The notes under the pieces: model-generated
What the model was told of the DNA's origin: nothing
Seen by the model: only the letters and a program-made list of their open reading frames with translations
Databases searched by the model: none
In this document: in pieces, positions 58,771 through 64,000 of the stretch
Layout of the letters: every line of letters begins with the position of its first letter
Position numbering within the stretch: the first letter of the stretch is position 1
Translations under genes and position numbers: made by a program
Source of the DNA: Clitopilus passeckerianus
Taxonomy: Eukaryota; Basidiomycota; Agaricomycetes; Agaricales; Entolomataceae
DNA: 64,000 nt
Direction of reading: 5' to 3'
Assembly (NCBI GenBank): GCA_944990035.1
Contig: CALYLX010000157.1
Coordinates: 248,001 to 312,000, forward strand

Positions 58771-60103
58771 ATGGAGGAGGTAACCACGGGTCCGGGAATG
58801 ACCTCACCTGAGTCCCTATCTGAGCACACAACCTTCGTTTTGAACTGCTTCTTCTGTGAGTATCCTGGTCGAGAAGCTGTTTCCGCGCCTTTGCTGATGA
58901 TATCGGGCAGATGCGGCATTCACATTTCATGTCCTAGAATGGGCTGCTCATTTTCCCGACGAGGTTCGCTACGTGTGGAGGTGGGTGATCTGGCATCCAG
59001 CGTGGATTGACTGAATAAAAACCTCAGCTTTCAATTGTTTAGGAGGCATTGGACATCTTTTGTTAAATGGCAGTATTTGGTAACGAGATATGGGGGCATG
59101 TTTGTGCAAGCGTGAGTGCATTTCTTCAAGCACGATGCATTCCGCCCGAGCCCAGGCCTGACCAACACAACTACAGGTCTAATGTCGGCTTCTTCACACA
59201 CATATCACGCTTTCATTCTATCTCGAGAGCAATCTGTACCAAATGGCATTTTTATCAACTATTGAGCGGGCAGAGTTTATGGGCGCTCTTGGAGTCTAGC
59301 CTTGTGCATCGGAGTATGTTTTGTTACCTTTGTTACTATTGGTCGCGCTGGTTAGCTGACGGTCGCTCTTTCAGTTTATGCTCTTTACGATCAAGACCCT
59401 TACGTACTCGCCTTTTCTATGCTTTTGGTCGCTGGAGAAATGTCTGTAATCGTGGTGCTTGGGACCAAATCTATAGGGAGGGCTGATGTGGTAGGCGCCT
59501 GTATCACTAAACGAACACCCTTTTACGTTACATACCTCGCGTACGTCTTTTCCCCTCCTACTAGGCCCTCCTCGAATATTAGCCTATTTTCCCAGCGCCA
59601 CTACTTTGACGGTTCAAATAATATTCTTCAGTATGATACTGTGGAAGACAAGGAAACTCTTGTTTGCACCCATTCCATATCGCGTCCTCCGAGATGGCAC
59701 CATCACCTTCGTCGCAATGTTAGGTTTGTCATTTCTCCGAACGATGTACGCTGCTGTGTCGATTCTAATTCATTTCACCTACCAGGACTCTTGATAGCTA
59801 TAATCTCTAATAATTTTCTGTCGTACCGGTTTAATACGGCGACCGTGTATCAATGCTCTTACCCGTGAGGTCACATTCATGAGGATCCAAAATAGTTGCT
59901 GATAAAGCCCTCATTCCCAGAATACTTGTTGCCATTACTACTTCTGCAGTGAGTCTGCTGTCTCCCATCTTTGTAGCTGTGACTTGAGCTGACCTTCACC
60001 TCAGAACTGCCACATTATTCGAAACATGTCACTTTTACCCCACGGATCAGAGGAAGATTCTGTCGGCCAATTTACGTCGTTCTTCCTTGATGATAATGAG
60101 TGA
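58771..60103 (+). CDS. DUF6533-type membrane protein (9 exons, 286 aa)
   Basis: Seven-helix membrane protein of unknown function from the DUF6533 family. Exons: 58771-58855, 58911-58980, 59043-59111, 59177-59313, 59375-59540, 59596-59723, 59786-59864, 59921-59948, 60005-60103; phases agree and the total is 287 codons with stop. The family start is clear: HFPDEVRYVWRRHWTSF, then WQYLVTRYGGM, followed by CTKWHFYQLLSGQ (Cys-x-x-Trp-x-x-x-Gln helix), VYALYDQDPYVLAF-like, an AC-containing extracellular loop and RDGTITFVAML. The tail is short (about 30 residues), unlike the long tail of its paralogue at 10.2-11.7 kb; exon phases of both agree over most of the length, showing common descent. It faces another DUF6533 gene tail-to-tail. 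Exon 8 is only 28 bp. Confidence 0.82.
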
Positions 60104-60327
60104 CGCACCGGCCGCGTTATCAGCTGTACGAAGATTCCGAAGAAATTCTCTTCGCTATATATATCGCCATCCTCCTAAGAGAGGAGTAATTTCCAAAGGA
60201 CTTTACAGCACTGTAGCTCATACGCATAATTATCGTCGTGTATTAATAGCTAGACTTGTACAAATTTTTAAAAGGCCCAAAGCTCTGCTTGGCCGGTGAT
60301 GACACTATTATACCACAGAATAGGGAC

Positions 60328-61985
60328 CTAGAGACAATAGTCCTCTTGGAGGCCAGGAGGATGAAATGCATGTGTACCTGACATGGTCTGGTTGCCGTTG
60401 AAAAGGGCGAGATCACGCGCAAACTGACTTGGCAGCAAGTAGTTCTCTACACTCGTGTCTATCGGACAAGACGCCGCTCGAGCTTCAATGAGTAACCTCG
60501 TCGCAAGAATGCTGGAAAGAGCAAGCGAGAACGGGTAGAAGAGCTGATTCAGTTCGATCTAGGAGGTTGCCGAGTTCTAGATTAGAAAGACCCAAGGAAA
60601 GTGGTGCCACTCACGTCGTTATATGCTTGGAACCCGAGATTTGTGGCATAGAGGAATAGGATACTGGAAGTGACACGCAGTTTAGAAAGAACAAATGGGG
60701 GAGGTATGGATTCACTTACACGAGGGAGTACGTTGCGGAATCCCTGGCCAGCGATCGCAGAAGAGTGCAACCCATATGCAGGGATTGATCTGATCTCCAC
60801 ACCTTGTACATCGCCATGATTGTGAGAATCGCTTCGTAAAATACCCTAAATCCTAGGCAATATGCCGCCCAGTTTCCGTGTCTCCCGCCTGCGAAGGCGC
60901 AAATGTAAACACCTCGTGACGGCTCGTTGGTTGCTGGAATTTCCGTGGTTATACATCAGTTCAAATACCCCTGAGCCCACTTGGTACTCACATATTCTGT
61001 CATGGTCCCTAAACACAAGCACCCCAATGGCAGTAGAAAGTACGACTTCAAATGTTGTCAAGGCTACCTAGACCAGCGTTAACTATGACCGAGCATGCAA
61101 ATATTTTATTCCATACGAAAAGGTGTAGCACCGTCCGACTGGTTTCATACATGGCGTAAAGCCTTAGTTGCAAAATACCTGAACCGAATCAGCCGACTTT
61201 GGAAAGCAATCAAGGGGACTAAACTACCATGCGTTATGACGGCCTGTAGCAAAGAAGCAACAAATTGCCATGCGTAATATCGAGCACCTGACAAAACAGG
61301 GTCAGGCATGGTCATGGTCAGGTAGAGAGGCTTCGAGCACTCACAACTACGGCTGGGCTCAGAGGCGAATCAAGTCAGTGGAAAACAAACTTACAACTAA
61401 TTCAGATCGGGTAAATATTCTGAGAGCGCCTGGACGCCGATGAGGGGACCCACTTTCGTCGATGACCCCGGTGAGGTAAATGCTGGGGAAGGACGGAGCA
61501 CCTTCTTCGTCAGATATACGGCGATACGATTTGGGAAGCATTATACCAAAGGCAGATATCCTAAATCACAACCAAATGGCTAGGTAAATATAAGACGGAA
61601 CGCATATGCATGTAGGCTTACACATTAACAGCCAATCCAAGGTAGCGACACTGGAGCATAGTCTATCAGTTTTTTGAGGTGTAGAGATCATCCCTAAACC
61701 TTACCAACAGAAAGAGAAATTTCCCTGGAAGCCATCGCTTTTTCTGGGGTTCATATTCGTCAGCCATTGGTCTCGGAACATCAACTGGCGGGTGGTAAGG
61801 GTTACCCAGAATAGTTCCACCTGGTTGTAGGTCAGGAAATGTAAGCTGAGATACTAGATGGATTTGAGATATGTACCTCATCATCGAGCGTGAGCACTGA
61901 AGAGCACAGTCAGTCCAGAGTTACAAATGATCGGCTCTACGCTTTTTCTTACAGTGTTCATAAATGACGAGTGCGCCACAAGCGA
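60328..61985 (-). CDS. DUF6533-type membrane protein, middle unresolved (partial model)
   Basis: A third member of the family, from a different branch. Both ends can be read. N-terminal exons: 61953-61985, 61877-61896, 61806-61820, 61705-61743 and 61622-61650 join to give YEHLLTLDDE, VELFW, KKRWLPGKFLFLL and CRYLGLAVNV, the textbook DUF6533 signature. C-terminal exons: 60992-61067 (TTFEVVLSTAIGVLVF), 60720-60888 (GRHGNWAAYCLGFRVFYEAI), 60615-60663 and 60328-60558, ending QEDYCL. Between 61068 and 61560 I could not join the parts in frame. A candidate piece near 61225-61280 reads ARYYAWQFVASLLQ, fitting the third helix, but its donor is not GT. The gene may have an unusual splice, an insertion, or be inactive. 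The true first exon lies beyond 61985 and was not identified. The 15-39 bp exons are unusually small. Confidence 0.55.
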
Positions 61986-63499
61986 CTATCGGATTGAGTT
62001 ATTAGATAACGGTGCCGTTGCAGGTAGTCCAAATTACTGACGGTGCGTAAAGCGGGTCCAGGAAAAGTGTAGGACACTTTCCTGATAGTCAAGTGACATT
62101 TGCAGGAAAAACAACATAGCTAGTTAGCTATATAGAACGACCCGGAGCCAGGTGAAAATAGAGTTGACATAGGACCATCGGTGGCTGCGACAAAGAAATT
62201 CCGTGGGACAGAGGGTCCGTCGATATGGAACTAACACAACATTATGTCATGTCGAGATGAAGGAACGAGCCCGCAAAAGGTACAGGCCAACGAGATAAGG
62301 TTCTTGCCCAAAGAAATCATGGTTTGACGGGCTGATGGGTCTGGTCAATGGGCCTGAACAGTTACAATTCATTTATTGAGGGGTTACATGTCCATCCCAA
62401 CAACCCCGAGCGCTGGAGAGCTGCAAAATATATTAATCCCGCTTTCGTGTGATGGCGTACTGACAATCCGACCTCGCTAAGGCATGCTTCTTACTGGAGT
62501 TCGAATGGTCGGAAGATAGCAATCGCACGGCTCGGCGATCCTGCAGGAGGTAATCGAGCGCCACTAGAACTTCGCGGACTCAAAGTGCAATAGCGTGTCG
62601 CAAGGAAACCATGGTACTGCCAATGACACATGCGACTGCCTCGGCATAGTTGTCACTCCCAGGACGGCATACATGGGGTGGCCTATGTTGGTGAAAAGGC
62701 GAAAAGCTCGGAGTATCAATGTACAGCAATCGCACTATCAGAGTAAATTAGCACGACTGCACCTTAATATGGCAAGAAAAGCAAGGATTCTAGACGAAAG
62801 GATTGCCTGGAATACCTCTTCGATATGGCCAAAAAAATATGCCAGTGCCTGCCAGGCCGGAAATGTTCGTAGAAAATTCCAGGAATGATAAGTATCTGAC
62901 ATAGAACCCTGCTTTAGAGCCCAGGCATTCAGTCTATTTCACATACAAACGTTTGTTCTCCTAGAAATTGCGCAAGACTAACGTTGAATCCGGTTGTAAA
63001 AGAAGTGTATCCACAATGCAGGGTCCCCCACCTGAAAGGAGTGTTGTTGACACCAAACTTGACTCCACGTAGACTGTTCCTGTCGCAGAGCCATGGCAGC
63101 ACTCCCGCATGGAAAGAAACCTTATCCTCTTGTCGATGCGGGGGATAAGATACATTGTCACATTGATGCATTGTCAAACTTGAAGCTGAACCTGGGACCA
63201 TTGACGTAAGTAAACTCGCAACGAGCTTTCGGCCCGGGAGTGCATGGGGCGAGACAAGGCAAGGCTACGCCGTATCTTAACGCAGGGTTGCTTAGAATCC
63301 TTGACAATGCACAAGCTCAGGAAGCTTATAGTTGCCTTTAGATGTAATGATATTTGTTCCAGGGCAAGTTCTTGACCACCTGCGGCCCATTTCCAGAAAG
63401 GGAAATTGTTCTCACGATGTGGCCGTGCTCGTTTCGCTTGCGGGCCCTCCGCCGCAACCACCACTCACCGTCGGCCCACTCATCCAAATCTCAATTATC
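61986..63499. other. Region upstream of the Dap1/MAPR-like gene
   Basis: About 1.5 kb that probably contains the unidentified first exon of the DUF6533 gene to the left and the promoter of the gene to the right. A short hairpin (AGGAAAAGTGT and ACACTTTCCT, near 62060-62083) is visible. No other gene recognised. Confidence 0.4.
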
Positions 63500-64000
63500 A
63501 TGGGCCTCTCCTTCGACCTAGGGACTCCGGTCAACAGTGTTCTCTTTCTCTACATTGTGTACTCAGTGCAACGCATAGTCTTCCCTTCAGTATCGAAGCC
63601 AAAGTCGGTTCCACACGAGTTCAAATCGGGGTACTCATGGATACCAAAGTCACATCCGCCCACAGTTCTTTTCAAGGTTTATACACCGAAAACACTAGCC
63701 CCTTTCAACGGAAGGGATAATGAGCGGATACTGCTTGCCATTAACGGGACCGTATTCGATGTCACAGCGGGAAGGAACTTCTACGGACCAGGTATGTCCT
63801 TTGCTCGGAGACGACACATTAGCGCTTACGGTGCTCAATTTCTCCGCTTCATAGACGGCATGTATGGTAACTTCGCTGGAAGAGACGCTTCTCGAGGGAT
63901 GGCCAAGCAATCCTTCGACCCCGGTTTGCACCTTCATTCTGGTTTCTTATTCTCCTGAATCTGACCGGCGTTTTGACAGAGATGCTGACGCCGATTGATC
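63500..64000 (+). CDS. Dap1/MAPR-type cytochrome b5-like haem-binding protein, 3' end beyond the window
   Basis: Membrane-associated progesterone receptor (PGRMC/Dap1) family protein; such proteins bind haem and support cytochrome P450 enzymes of sterol synthesis in the ER. Exons 63500-63791, 63855-63923 and from 63980 onward, cut by the window end. The N-terminus has one membrane helix ([16 protein letters not shown]). The cytochrome b5-like domain begins [14 protein letters not shown] and continues [21 protein letters not shown], then [22 protein letters not shown] and EMLTPID, the conserved core including the Tyr residues expected to ligate haem. The upstream in-frame extension from 63332 is probably untranslated leader; the ATG at 63500 fits family length. 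Being able to assist P450s is a family property, not evidence of a link with the P450 at the other end of the window. Confidence 0.85.

Noticed and set aside
58343..58783. Plus-strand frame of 146 codons
   Set aside because: Overlaps the true DUF6533 start in another frame and has no recognisable domain.
1..64000. tRNA, rRNA or CRISPR arrays
   Set aside because: Scanned by eye for T-loop motifs with matching stems and for regularly spaced repeats; none was convincing. A tRNA-finding program would be needed to exclude tRNA genes fully.

Overview
The window is nuclear DNA of a filamentous basidiomycete, most likely an Agaricomycete. Genes are dense, on both strands, and cut by many short (about 45-65 bp) GT-AG introns. 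The gene content fits that group: F-box proteins with an N-terminal helix, DUF6533-type membrane proteins, a WSC-domain copper radical oxidase, a KRE6/SKN1-type GH16 protein and a Gti1/Pac2 regulator. I rebuilt spliced models by hand by requiring consensus splice sites, an open frame across every junction, a total length divisible by three and recognisable family motifs. Coordinates given per feature are gene extents; exon positions are in the evidence text.

Left part (0-16 kb): an intact cytochrome P450 (+), a secreted serine beta-lactamase-like hydrolase (-), a sugar transporter of the major facilitator family (+) and a DUF6533-like membrane protein (-). A gene-poor stretch follows. It holds a short inverted-repeat transposable element (MITE-like, 13.7-14.2 kb) and a decayed, inverted second copy of the P450 (14.3-15.7 kb).

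Centre (16-35 kb): a DUF4139 protein (+), two adjacent F-box paralogues (-), a tail-anchored FHA-domain protein (-), a third F-box protein (+), and a large SAC3/GANP mRNA-export scaffold (-).

Right part (35-51 kb) is rich in cell-wall and secretion functions: a small cysteine-rich protein of unknown function (+), a KRE6-like beta-glucan synthesis protein (-), a multi-pass family 2 glycosyltransferase with an apparent one-base frameshift (+), and a 26-exon copper radical oxidase with four WSC domains and a series of microexons (-).

Far right (53-64 kb): a WOPR/Gti1-Pac2 transcription regulator (+), an Nse3/MAGE subunit of SMC5/6 (-), two convergent DUF6533 membrane proteins (one complete, one with an unresolved middle), and the 5' part of a Dap1/MAPR-type cytochrome b5-like protein running off the window end.

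No rRNA, tRNA, CRISPR array or prokaryotic-style operon was seen. The most notable items are the microexon architecture of the oxidase, the cysteine-rich small gene, the glycosyltransferase frameshift, the MITE and the inverted P450 pseudogene.
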